A stretch of 64,000 bases of DNA. Origin: UBA8389 sp035719105. GTDB lineage: Bacteria; Bacteroidota; Bacteroidia; Bacteroidales; UBA1402. The DNA is taken from contig DASTGN010000008.1 of assembly GCA_035719105.1 (NCBI GenBank), positions 310,001 to 374,000 on the forward strand, written 5' to 3'. This document shows, piece by piece, positions 53,940 to 61,930 of this stretch. The position numbers were made by a program, and so were the translations under genes. The notes beneath the pieces were generated by a model. It was given only the letters and a program-made list of their open reading frames with translations. It did no database searches and was not told the DNA's origin. The first letter of the stretch is position 1, and every line of letters begins with the position of its first letter.

Positions 53940-55313
53940 TTAGTCAACTGGCCAGCATTCGGATTCTGTTCGGGCAGTGGAAATGTAATCCTTGATTTGA
54001 GCGATGACTTTCGGATTCTGAGCAGCAATGTCGGTGGTTTCTGACGGGTCGTTCTTGAGATTGAAAAGCATCCATGGCTTGTCGAGGTTCATTCGAATGG
54101 CTTTCCAGTCACCGAAGCGAACTGCCTGGCTCAGACCAGTTCTGGGAAACTGTTCCCAATAGAGCATACGGTTAGGCAGTTTTTTACCCTTCCATGCAGG
54201 CATCAGGTCGGTGCCATCGGTAACAAATTTCTGAGTCACCCCGGCCAGTTTGGCAAAAGTCGGGAAGAAATCCGGAAAATAACAGGGTTGGTTGGAGGCT
54301 GTTCCGGGTTTGATGTGATTCGGCCAACGTACCATCATCGGAACCCGTATTCCTCCTTCCCAAAGCTCGCCTTTAAAGCCGCGCAAAATTCCGTTCAGTT
54401 TCAACTCCTTGACTTCGGCAGCAGTTGCACCACCATTATCGGATGCAAAAACGACAAGTGTATTTTTGTCCAAACCGAGTTCCTTAAGTTTGGCAAGCAC
54501 CCGACCGATGTTTTCATCCATGTGGCTGACCAAAGCGGCGTAGGATTGATCCACCACAGGCAAGCCCGAATTCAAATAAAGTTTACGATCCTTGGCATCG
54601 AGCGGCACATGGGGTGCATTGTAAGCCAGATAAAGAAAAAACGGCTGCTTCTGCCCCATTCGCTCCATAAAACGGATGGCCTCATCGGTGGAACGGTCGG
54701 TGTTGTGGTCTCGATGTTGACCGTTCAGATTGGCTTCGATCGTGTACTTCTCCCGATTGCGCCACCTCACGGACGGGTAATAATTTTGACTGTTGGGTTC
54801 GGGAATGAGCCAACCGTAGAATTCGTCAAAACCTCTGTCCATGGGTGTTGCGGTGCTATCAAAACCATCCAGATGCCATTTATTGACCAAACACGTGCGG
54901 TAACCTTGTTTTTGGAGTACCTCGGCAATGGTAACATCCTCGGGTTGCAGATTGGTTCGGCGGACCAAACCCGGCATGCCTTCGCGTTCAACCTGAAGGC
55001 CACCGACTTTGCACATATTGCCACGAATTCGTCCATGCCCTGTATGCATGCCTGTCATCAAGCAACAACGAGAGGGCGAGGAAACACTGGCGCCGGCGTA
55101 GGCATTCGTAAAATGCATGCTTTCCCTGCACAATTTGTCAATGACAGGAGTTTGAATGACTTTATTGCCGTAGCAACCCAAATCCCCATACCCAAGGTCG
55201 TCGGCAAGTATGAAAAGAATATTGGGCCTTTCGACAGGTCTTACAGCGTTAGAAATCGCTGGCAACAGGGCTGCCAGACCAAGTGAAGCTTTGATTTTAG
55301 ATGTAAGTCGCAT
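53940..55313 (-). CDS. S-type sulfatase (arylsulfatase family)
   Basis: A 457-residue exported sulfatase (family S1). ATG at 55313, signal segment about 1-22 (ASLGLAALLPAISNA). It reads RPNILFILADDLGYGDLGCYG with the metal-binding Asp pair, and the maturation motif SSPSR with Ser78 in the place usually held by Cys (then CCLMTGMHTGHGRIRGN). So the formylglycine would be made from Ser by an anaerobic sulfatase-maturing enzyme, normal for Bacteroidetes. Later motifs: NKWHLDGFDS, ASDNGGATAA, LWEGGIRVPMMVRWP. It may desulfate plant, algal or host glycans. It follows the DOPA-dioxygenase-like gene by 27 bp; no sulfatase-maturing gene is in the window. Confidence 0.93.
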   Translation of the reverse strand: MRLTSKIKASLGLAALLPAISNAVRPVERPNILFILADDLGYGDLGCYGNKVIQTPVIDKLCRESMHFTNAYAGASVSSPSRCCLMTGMHTGHGRIRGNMCKVGGLQVEREGMPGLVRRTNLQPEDVTIAEVLQKQGYRTCLVNKWHLDGFDSTATPMDRGFDEFYGWLIPEPNSQNYYPSVRWRNREKYTIEANLNGQHRDHNTDRSTDEAIRFMERMGQKQPFFLYLAYNAPHVPLDAKDRKLYLNSGLPVVDQSYAALVSHMDENIGRVLAKLKELGLDKNTLVVFASDNGGATAAEVKELKLNGILRGFKGELWEGGIRVPMMVRWPNHIKPGTASNQPCYFPDFFPTFAKLAGVTQKFVTDGTDLMPAWKGKKLPNRMLYWEQFPRTGLSQAVRFGDWKAIRMNLDKPWMLFNLKNDPSETTDIAAQNPKVIAQIKDYISTARTESECWPVD

Positions 55314-55340
55314 GCGGTTTCCGAATAAAAAATGGAACAT

Positions 55341-56126
55341 TTACAGTCCCATGACAACCGAGGTCATTGAAAGCGAGCCACCCACGCAGGAATCATTGAA
55401 CAAACGTAGGTTTTCGTCCGCCGAACAGGCACCCAACACATATAAGATGGGTAAGAAATGTTCAGGAGTCGGAACAGCTAGTTGATAAGACTGACCAAAC
55501 GAAGTAATGTTGCTTAGGCTTTCCAAATCGAAGTTCAGAATAAATTTCTTCATGCCTTCATTGGCTTCTGTAGCCCAATCGAAAGGCTCACTGTCGGGTT
55601 GCATCCTGTCCCAAGCGATGGTTCGCAAATTGTGAACCAGATTCCCACTACCGATGATCAGTACGTTTTGATCTCGAAAAACAGTCAATTCCTTTGCCAA
55701 GGCTATATGCTGAGCGGGCGTCTTGCGATAATCGATACTCAATTGAACCACAGGCACATCCGCTTCCGGGTACAGGTGTTTCACCACCGACCAGCAGCCA
55801 TGATCCAAACCCCATTCATGGTCTGGATGCACCGTAGTGCCTACTACCGACCGGATAATTTCCTCGGCCAGTTCTGGACTTCCAGGTGCAGGATACTGCA
55901 CATCGAAAAGTTCTTTGGGGAACCCCCCGAAATCGTGGATGGTGCTTGGTTTCAACGTCATAGTCACCTTGGTGCCGAAACTTTCCCAATGGGCAGAAAT
56001 GCACAGGATGGCTTTCGGTTTGTTCAGTTTTGCAGATAGGTTGCGGAAACCTTCCACATAACTATTCTCCTCTATAGCATTCATCGGGCTACCATGACCC
56101 AGAAAAAGAACGGGTTGACGTTTCAT
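55341..56126 (-). CDS. ygiD: 4,5-DOPA dioxygenase extradiol (LigB family)
   Basis: A 261-residue LigB-type extradiol dioxygenase that opens catechol rings with non-haem metal. His-rich motifs are in place: LGHGSPMNAIE, LCISAHWESFG, STIHDFGGFPKELF, HPDHEWGLDHGCWSVVKHLYPEADVPVVQLS, GSGNLVHNLR. Length matches YgiD (about 260). Placed between a small membrane protein gene (4 bp upstream) and the sulfatase. The real substrate in this organism is not known. Confidence 0.92.
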   Translation of the reverse strand: MKRQPVLFLGHGSPMNAIEENSYVEGFRNLSAKLNKPKAILCISAHWESFGTKVTMTLKPSTIHDFGGFPKELFDVQYPAPGSPELAEEIIRSVVGTTVHPDHEWGLDHGCWSVVKHLYPEADVPVVQLSIDYRKTPAQHIALAKELTVFRDQNVLIIGSGNLVHNLRTIAWDRMQPDSEPFDWATEANEGMKKFILNFDLESLSNITSFGQSYQLAVPTPEHFLPILYVLGACSADENLRLFNDSCVGGSLSMTSVVMGL

Positions 56127-56130
56127 AGAT

Positions 56131-56505
56131 TTAATGTATATGCTTACGTAATTTCCATTTCATTTGGGCGTGCAGGTACAGTAAAACGGCTGTTAAAAAC
56201 CAACCAATGGGATACAGGACCATCGGAATGCCCCAAACCCAAGGCATCGCTTCCGGGCCGAATCCACCCAAGCTGGACATATAGAACATATAGCCGACAC
56301 CAACAGCAATCAACAGGCATCCGGCAAGAAAACCTCGTTTATGCCTATCACCCCTGAGGTACTTATATAAAGTCATGAGCACACTGCCGATCAAAATTAT
56401 TATGGAACCCTCCAGAGGATCCAACACACCTAAGAAAAAGGCCAGAATACCCACTGTGTACAGCAGACCTTTCCAATCAAATTGCTTTTTCATCGTGTTG
56501 TTCAT
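56131..56505 (-). CDS. Small integral membrane protein, unknown family
   Basis: A 124-residue protein with about four membrane segments (LLYTVGILAFFLGVL, GSIIILIGSVLMTLY, GFLAGCLLIAVGVGYMFYM, MVLYPIGWFLTAVLLYLH). A short basic loop (KYLRGDRHKRG) lies between segments two and three. A second ATG at 56493 (MKKQFDWKG) is also possible. It is in line with ygiD (4-bp gap) and divergent from phoH. I do not recognise the family. Confidence 0.8.
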   Translation of the reverse strand: MNNTMKKQFDWKGLLYTVGILAFFLGVLDPLEGSIIILIGSVLMTLYKYLRGDRHKRGFLAGCLLIAVGVGYMFYMSSLGGFGPEAMPWVWGIPMVLYPIGWFLTAVLLYLHAQMKWKLRKHIH

Positions 56506-56574
56506 TAATATGGATTCATACCACTAAGTTAAGGCTTTTTTCATAAGAACATACTTAGTTCACTGAGTATTTTG

Positions 56575-56582
56575 TACATTTG
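56575..56582 (+). promoter_or_regulatory. -7 box of phoH; decides the start codon
   Basis: TACATTTG matches TAnnTTTG. The nearest ATG (56584) lies only 1 bp after it, inside the expected transcription start region, so translation more likely begins at 56608. Confidence 0.6.
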
Positions 56583-56607
56583 TATGAAAAATAAGTCACT
56601 TCCGCCA

Positions 56608-57579
56608 ATGAACGAACGCCTTCTGATTCTTGAGCAAGCCGACCCGGCTGTCCTTTTTGGGGTAAACAACTGTAACATATTGTTAATTAAAGCGTTGTAT
56701 CCTAAATTACGCATTGTGGCTAGGGGAAATCTTATCAAGATTTTGGGCGAGAACAGCGAAATGGATGCTTTTGAAAAAGCTTTGGCCGTGATGGAAAAGT
56801 ATTGCGCGGACTTCAACGACTTGAATGAAGAAACCATTCGTGACATCGTTAAAGGTAAAGCTCCATTGGAAGTCAAACAGGACAATCTGATCGTGCACGG
56901 TATGAGCGGCAAAGCCATCCTGGCACGTACTGAAAACCAGCAGAAACTGGTGGATGCTTACTTCAAGAACGACATGATTTTTGCCATCGGGCCTGCGGGT
57001 TCTGGCAAAACATATACAGCCATCGCATTGGCTGTCAGGGCTTTGAAAAATAGGGAAGTAAAAAAGATCATTCTTTGTCGCCCCGCTGTCGAAGCCGGAG
57101 AAAAGTTGGGTTTCTTGCCAGGCGACATGAAGGAAAAGATAGATCCTTACCTTCAACCCCTGTATGATGCTCTGGAAGACATGATTCCGCCCATCAAGCT
57201 GAAGGATTACATGGACAATAAGATCATTCAGATTGCCCCGCTGGCTTTTATGCGCGGTCGCACCCTGAGCGATGCGGTCATCATTTTGGACGAAGCCCAG
57301 AACACCACGACCATGCAGATCAAAATGTTTTTGACCCGTTTAGGCATGAATGCGAAAATGATCGTAACGGGTGACATCACTCAAATCGATTTGCCTGCAA
57401 CCACCACTTCTGGGTTGCTACACGCTTTGAACATACTGCGCAATGTCAAGGGGATCGCCAAAATCGAGTTCGACAAAAAAGACATTGTACGACACAAATT
57501 AGTAACGCGTATCGTGGAAGCTTACGAAAAGCACAGCGATGAAATGCGAGCCAAACGGGATTTGAAAAAAGAAGATTAA
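56608..57579 (+). CDS. phoH: PhoH family ATPase
   Basis: A 323-residue cytoplasmic P-loop ATPase. I choose ATG 56608 (MNERLLILEQADPAVLFGVNN) because PhoH proteins of this group start with such a sequence and the -7 box leaves no room for an earlier start. Walker A is GPAGSGKTYTAIALAV and Walker B is VIILDEAQN; other family parts are ILCRPAVEAGEKLGFLPGDMKEKIDPYLQPLYD and VTGDITQIDLP. PhoH proteins are thought to act on RNA, but the precise role is open. It precedes purC by 14 bp. Confidence 0.94.
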   Translation: MNERLLILEQADPAVLFGVNNCNILLIKALYPKLRIVARGNLIKILGENSEMDAFEKALAVMEKYCADFNDLNEETIRDIVKGKAPLEVKQDNLIVHGMSGKAILARTENQQKLVDAYFKNDMIFAIGPAGSGKTYTAIALAVRALKNREVKKIILCRPAVEAGEKLGFLPGDMKEKIDPYLQPLYDALEDMIPPIKLKDYMDNKIIQIAPLAFMRGRTLSDAVIILDEAQNTTTMQIKMFLTRLGMNAKMIVTGDITQIDLPATTTSGLLHALNILRNVKGIAKIEFDKKDIVRHKLVTRIVEAYEKHSDEMRAKRDLKKED

Positions 57580-57593
57580 TAAATGATACAACT

Positions 57594-58541
57594 ATGAAAC
57601 AAGCATTGACCAGAACCGACTTCAATTTTCCCGGTCAGAAATCCGTATATCACGGAAAGGTGCGGGATGTTTACAACATCAACGACGATTTGCTCGTCAT
57701 GGTCGTCAGCGACCGCATTTCGGCTTTTGACGTGATCTTGCCTCAAGGAATACCCTATAAGGGTCAGGTGCTCAACCAAATAGCTGCTAAATTCTTAGAC
57801 GCCACCAGCGACATTGTGAAAAACTGGAAAATTGCCACGCCCGATCCCATGGTGACAGTCGGTATCCGTTGCGAACCGTACGAAGTGGAAATGGTGATTC
57901 GCGGTTATTTGACCGGTCATGCTTGGCGCGAATTCAGTGCCGGCAAGCGCATGCTTTGCGGTGTGGCGCTTCCTGACGGCATGAAGGAAAACGAAAAGTT
58001 CCCCACTCCCATCATCACTCCGACCACTAAAGCCAAAGAAGGTCACGACGAAGACATTTCTCGGGAGGAAATCATTGCTCAAGGCATAGTTTCAGCAGAA
58101 GAGTACACCAAACTGGAAGAATACACTCAAGCCATTTTCGCACGCGGAACCGAGATTGCCGCCTCCATGGGCCTCATCCTGGTGGACACCAAATACGAGT
58201 TCGGCAAGAAGGACGGCGAAATCATTTTGATGGACGAAATCCATACTCCAGATTCTTCCCGCTATTTTTACTTGGAAGGTTACGAGGAAAAGCTTACCAA
58301 GAACGAACCTCAGAAACAGTTATCCAAAGAATTCGTTCGCCAATGGCTCATCGAAAATGGATTTCAGGGCAAGGATGGACAAAAAGTTCCAGAAATGACC
58401 CCTGAATACTGCCTCAGCGTATCAGACCGCTACATTGAATTGTACGAAAACATTGTGGGTGAGAAGTTTGTAAAAGCCGACATCGCGGATGTGGCCGGAC
58501 GGATCGAGAAGAATGTGACGGCGTATTTGAATACGTTGTAA
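57594..58541 (+). CDS. purC: Phosphoribosylaminoimidazolesuccinocarboxamide synthase
   Basis: A 315-residue purine-biosynthesis enzyme that joins aspartate to CAIR. It begins FNFPGQKSVYHGKVRDVYNINDDLLVMVVSDRISAFDVILP, with the SAICAR synthetase signatures RGYLTGHAWREFSAGK, TPTTKAKEGHDEDIS and ILMDEIHTPDSSRYF. The length (about 315) is that of the longer type. It forms an operon with phoH; this pairing is common in Bacteroidales. Confidence 0.96.
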   Translation: MKQALTRTDFNFPGQKSVYHGKVRDVYNINDDLLVMVVSDRISAFDVILPQGIPYKGQVLNQIAAKFLDATSDIVKNWKIATPDPMVTVGIRCEPYEVEMVIRGYLTGHAWREFSAGKRMLCGVALPDGMKENEKFPTPIITPTTKAKEGHDEDISREEIIAQGIVSAEEYTKLEEYTQAIFARGTEIAASMGLILVDTKYEFGKKDGEIILMDEIHTPDSSRYFYLEGYEEKLTKNEPQKQLSKEFVRQWLIENGFQGKDGQKVPEMTPEYCLSVSDRYIELYENIVGEKFVKADIADVAGRIEKNVTAYLNTL

Positions 58542-58634
58542 GAATCAAATAGTATTACATAAATATTAACTATGTGTTTATTTGCAGAATATAAATTTTG
58601 ATATACTTATCATTATTTATTTGAAATTATTGCA

Positions 58635-58662
58635 TTGCCGCAAGTGAATTTGTTTATATTTG
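58635..58662 (+). promoter_or_regulatory. Promoter of the ImmA/IrrE-DUF4411 pair
   Basis: A TTG (58635-58637) and TATATTTG (58655-58662) are 17 bp apart. The -7 box ends only 4 bp before the ATG at 58667, so the transcript may be leaderless or the real promoter is elsewhere. Confidence 0.55.
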
Positions 58663-58666
58663 CACC

Positions 58667-59794
58667 ATGAGAACGGAGGTAACTATCAATGTAAACATCC
58701 TTACATGGGCAATAGCTCGTGCTGGTTTTGATATAGAGGATTTTGTATTAAAAGTTCCGAGCACCAAGGATTGGTTGAATGGAAATAAGAAACCAACCGT
58801 CAAACAATTAGTAGATTTATCCAAGAAAGTGTATTTGCCTTTTGGTTATTTCTTATTGACGGAACCACCTAAAGAAACGCTTCCAATTCCTTTTTTCAGG
58901 ACTCAAAATACCACTGCCCAACAGGTTAGTGTAAATGTTTATGATACCATCCTACTTCTTAAGCAACGTCAAGATTGGCTGAAAGAATACTTGAAGGACA
59001 GTGAGCATGAATCGTTACCATTTGTTGGAAAATTCCAAAACAATCGGAAAGTTTCTGAGGTTGTCTCCGATATTCGTGAAACACTTGGTTTATCCAAAAA
59101 CTGGGCTAGTGAATTCAAAACTTGGCAGGAAGCACTGGACTCTTTGATTAAGCATGTTGAAAACGTTGGTATAGTTACCATGTTTAATGGCATTGTTGAA
59201 AATAATACTCATCGACCAATTCAAGTTGATGAATGTAGAGGATTCGTTCTCGTTGATGAATTCGCACCATTTATGTTTGTCAACAATTCCGATGCAAAAG
59301 CCGCTCAACTTTTCACCATTGTACATGAATTGGCACATATTTGGATTGGCCAAAGTGCAGCTTTTGATTTTAGAAAACTTGAACCTGCAAATAATCCGAT
59401 TGAACAAATTTGTGACAAAATTGCGGCAGAGTTTTTAGTTCCAGCAACCAGTTTTTGTGACCTTTGGGACAAACAGCCAAGCATAATCTATTTAGCCAAA
59501 TTCTTTAAGGTTAGTGAAATCGTCATCGCACGCAGGGCCTTGGACATGAACAAGATTTCCAAAGCTCAGTTTATTGCATTTTATGATGACTATATCAACA
59601 GAGAATTTACAAAAAAAGAAACACAAGCTTCCGGTGGTGACTTCTATGCCACAACAAGAAAAAGATTGGGTTTAGCCTTTTCTACCCACATAAATACAGC
59701 CGTTAAATCTGGAAAATTACTATATCGCGATGCCTATAAACTCACCAGTTTGAAGGGAGATACTTTTCAGACGTATTTCTCCAAACATATTTAA
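58667..59794 (+). CDS. ImmA/IrrE family metallopeptidase with N-terminal HTH-like region
   Basis: A 375-residue cytoplasmic protein of the COG2856 type. Residues about 5-60 look like a helix-turn-helix region (ILTWAIARAGFDIEDFVLKVPSTKDWLNG, then KPTVKQLVDLSKKVYLPFGYFLL). The peptidase domain (about 160-300) has a zinc motif HELAH (His220, Glu221, His224) within FTIVHELAHIWIG, and EQICDKIAAEFLVPA downstream. Such proteins act as antitoxin-like or regulator-cleaving proteases. It lies 3 bp before a DUF4411 PIN-like gene, a pair described as a predicted toxin-antitoxin module. Which of the two is toxin is inferred, not shown. Confidence 0.9.
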   Translation: MRTEVTINVNILTWAIARAGFDIEDFVLKVPSTKDWLNGNKKPTVKQLVDLSKKVYLPFGYFLLTEPPKETLPIPFFRTQNTTAQQVSVNVYDTILLLKQRQDWLKEYLKDSEHESLPFVGKFQNNRKVSEVVSDIRETLGLSKNWASEFKTWQEALDSLIKHVENVGIVTMFNGIVENNTHRPIQVDECRGFVLVDEFAPFMFVNNSDAKAAQLFTIVHELAHIWIGQSAAFDFRKLEPANNPIEQICDKIAAEFLVPATSFCDLWDKQPSIIYLAKFFKVSEIVIARRALDMNKISKAQFIAFYDDYINREFTKKETQASGGDFYATTRKRLGLAFSTHINTAVKSGKLLYRDAYKLTSLKGDTFQTYFSKHI

Positions 59795-59797
59795 GGC

Positions 59798-60298
59798 ATG
59801 GGAGTTTATATTGTCGATTCAAACTTCTTTATTCAAGCACATAGGGAAACCTATCCATTGGATGTGGCTTTCAGTTTTTGGAATAAAGTCAGGGAATTGG
59901 CAGTTGTAGGTAAAATTATTTGCATTGACAAAGTTAGGGAGGAAATTTACAATAAGAATGATGCACTTGAATCTTGGTGTAAGGCAAATTTACCAGCTGA
60001 CTTTTTCAAAGATACATCCGAAGTAATACCTGAATACCAACAGGTTGTCGGTTGGGCTATATCAAAAAATGCTCATTATTCGACCCAAGCCATCAATGAG
60101 TTTCTTGACGCTGACGAAGCGGACGCTTTCCTAATAGCTTTCGCCATGAAAGACACTATATCAAGAACGATTGTAACCCAGGAGGTTAGCAATCCAAAAA
60201 TGAAAAGTAAAATTAAAATTCCCGAACCTTGCGCCATTTTTAATGTTCGATATATCAAGGCAATAGAAGTTTTCAGAGAATTGGGAGTTACATTTTAA
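59798..60298 (+). CDS. DUF4411 PIN-like nuclease, predicted toxin
   Basis: A 166-residue PIN-like protein. Acidic residues sit in PIN positions: Asp7 in YIVDSNFFIQ, Glu48/Glu49 in DKVREEI, and DADEADAFLIAFA (Asp104-Asp109) followed by TIVTQE. DUF4411 proteins are predicted RNA-cutting toxins that pair with COG2856 (Xre-ImmA/IrrE) proteins, as here (3-bp gap, same strand). All expected acidic positions appear intact, so it could be active. RNA target unknown. Confidence 0.85.
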   Translation: MGVYIVDSNFFIQAHRETYPLDVAFSFWNKVRELAVVGKIICIDKVREEIYNKNDALESWCKANLPADFFKDTSEVIPEYQQVVGWAISKNAHYSTQAINEFLDADEADAFLIAFAMKDTISRTIVTQEVSNPKMKSKIKIPEPCAIFNVRYIKAIEVFRELGVTF

Positions 60299-60442
60299 CT
60301 TTTAACTTCTTTCTAGGGCAATTGATTTCTCAAAGTTAAAAAATTAATTGCAGACAAGCGGAAAAATTGGAACATTCTATTCTTCTTTGCTGCATAGTTT
60401 TTTAATTTAGATTACTTTAGCGGTAGAAATCTAATAAACAAA

Positions 60443-61150
60443 ATGAAAACCTTCCACAGCGATTTTTCAAACCTGGAATTCCCTATTTCGGAAAAGGTTT
60501 CAGCAAAAACCATTCGGCATTCCATTTTGAGCTTGATTCAAAAGGATAAGCCTGAATTTTCACATGAGAGTTCAATCGCTTCCAGCGAACTGAACAGTTA
60601 TCGGGAAAAGGCCATTTCGGATTATCTTGCCAAGGAGGTCGGCGAATTGACCGAACTTGAGAAAACCGTTCTGACGTCCATTAACAGCAATGCAACCTTG
60701 TCCAATAAAATTGAAGAAGAAGGTAAGACTTTGTCATACGGACAAAAAATCGCGGATAAAGTGGCCACCTTCGGAGGGAGTTGGACCTTCATCATTTCCT
60801 TCAGTATCTTCATTTTCCTTTGGATCAGCACCAATGTTTACTGGTTGGTCAATAAAGGTTTCGACCCTTATCCTTTTATCTTGTTGAACCTGATTTTGTC
60901 GTGCATTGCAGCCATGCAGGCTCCAGTCATCATGATGAGCCAAAACCGCCAGGAAGAAAAGGATAGGGACAGGGCCAAGAAAGATTACATGATCAACTTG
61001 AAATCCGAGTTGGAAATCAGAACATTGCACGAAAAAATAGATCATTTCATCATGGATCAGCAACAAGAATTGCTTGAAATGCAAAAGATTCAGATTGATA
61101 TGATGTGCGATATTTTGGAACAAATTAAACCGAAAAAATCAAAGCCATGA
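60443..61150 (+). CDS. DUF1003 membrane protein
   Basis: A 235-residue protein. After a soluble N-terminal region (about 1-110) come two membrane segments in the DUF1003 pattern: ADKVATFGGSWTFIISFSIFIFLWISTNVYW, then FDPYPFILLNLILSCIAAMQAPVIMMSQNRQEEKDRDRAKKDYMINLKSE. The end is a coiled coil (EIRTLHEKIDHFI). Function unknown. It overlaps the next gene (YbjQ) by 4 bp (ATGA), so the two are translated together. Confidence 0.9.
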   Translation: MKTFHSDFSNLEFPISEKVSAKTIRHSILSLIQKDKPEFSHESSIASSELNSYREKAISDYLAKEVGELTELEKTVLTSINSNATLSNKIEEEGKTLSYGQKIADKVATFGGSWTFIISFSIFIFLWISTNVYWLVNKGFDPYPFILLNLILSCIAAMQAPVIMMSQNRQEEKDRDRAKKDYMINLKSELEIRTLHEKIDHFIMDQQQELLEMQKIQIDMMCDILEQIKPKKSKP

Positions 61151-61467
61151 TCATTACAACAACACCTTCCATCGAAGGCATGAGGATTGTCTCTTACTTA
61201 GGTATTGTGTCCAGCGAAGCGGTGGTCGGTGCCAATATTTTCAGGGACTTGTTTGCTAGCATCCGTGACATTGTCGGTGGGCGGACCTCCTCTTACGAAG
61301 GGGTGCTTCGCGGAGCCAAAGAAAGTGCATTGAAGGAATTACAAGAGTATGCTGCTGCCTTGGGCGCAAACGCCATCGTTGGAATTGACCTGGATTATGA
61401 AACCGTTGGTTCCAATGGAAGTATGTTGATGGTATCGGCCAGCGGCACAGCCGTTGTCATCGAGTAG
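61147..61467 (+). CDS. YbjQ/UPF0145 family protein
   Basis: A 106-residue cytoplasmic protein of the UPF0145 (YbjQ) family: MIITTTPSIEGMRIVSYLGIVSSEAVVGANIFRD, then ALKELQEYAAALGANAIVGIDLDYETVG and a final beta strand (MLMVSASGTAVVI). Members form pentameric rings; some are annotated as heavy-metal-binding. Its start overlaps the DUF1003 stop by 4 bp. Confidence 0.93.
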   Translation: MIITTTPSIEGMRIVSYLGIVSSEAVVGANIFRDLFASIRDIVGGRTSSYEGVLRGAKESALKELQEYAAALGANAIVGIDLDYETVGSNGSMLMVSASGTAVVIE

Positions 61468-61508
61468 CATAATTTCATTTTTTTAGTCTTATACATAAAA
61501 CAAGAAAT

Positions 61509-61925
61509 ATGAAACATTTGCTTTTATTTTTTGCAGTGGTCACCTTGTTGACTTCCTGTAGTGTGGATAGCCGGGATACGACCACGGTAGTCAATTTGAA
61601 TGTTAGCGTCCAGGATTGGCAGATCAATTCTGACGCCGCAAATTCAAATCCTCTTTATTATTCCTACACATTTTCAATGCCCGAAATCAACTCCTTTGTA
61701 TATGGACAGGGTTTGGTTCAGGCATACATCGTCTTTGACGGAGCACAACAGCCACTTCCTTATGTTCAACATTACCAGGGAACAGACGGTACGAACACCT
61801 GGATCTGGACTAGAACCATCGATTTTCGATATTCTCCTGGAGAATTGACGGTCTATGTTACCAACTCAGACTTTTTCACCGATCCACCTGAAGCAATGAA
61901 CTTCCGGGTCGTCCTCGTCCGATAA
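61509..61925 (+). CDS. Small lipoprotein, unknown family
   Basis: A 138-residue lipoprotein with lipobox LLTSC (Cys17). The mature part is beta-rich with many aromatic residues: LNVSVQDWQINSDAAN, YYSYTFSMPEINSFVYGQG, NTWIWTRTIDFRYSPGELTVYVTNSD. It has no catalytic motif I recognise. It lies 42 bp after ybjQ and 5 bp before the GH28 gene, so it may be made with either. A hypothetical protein with export signal is all that can be claimed. Confidence 0.78.
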   Translation: MKHLLLFFAVVTLLTSCSVDSRDTTTVVNLNVSVQDWQINSDAANSNPLYYSYTFSMPEINSFVYGQGLVQAYIVFDGAQQPLPYVQHYQGTDGTNTWIWTRTIDFRYSPGELTVYVTNSDFFTDPPEAMNFRVVLVR

Positions 61926-61930
61926 GTTTT

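Noticed and set aside
54288..55286. Long open frame (about 330 codons) on the plus strand across the sulfatase gene
   Set aside because: It is antisense to a clear sulfatase with all family motifs; its own translation has no recognisable domain or export signal.
60300..60341. Inverted repeat TTTTAACTT/AAGTTAAAA after the DUF4411 gene
   Set aside because: Nine AT-rich base pairs with a 24-base loop are too weak to call a terminator.
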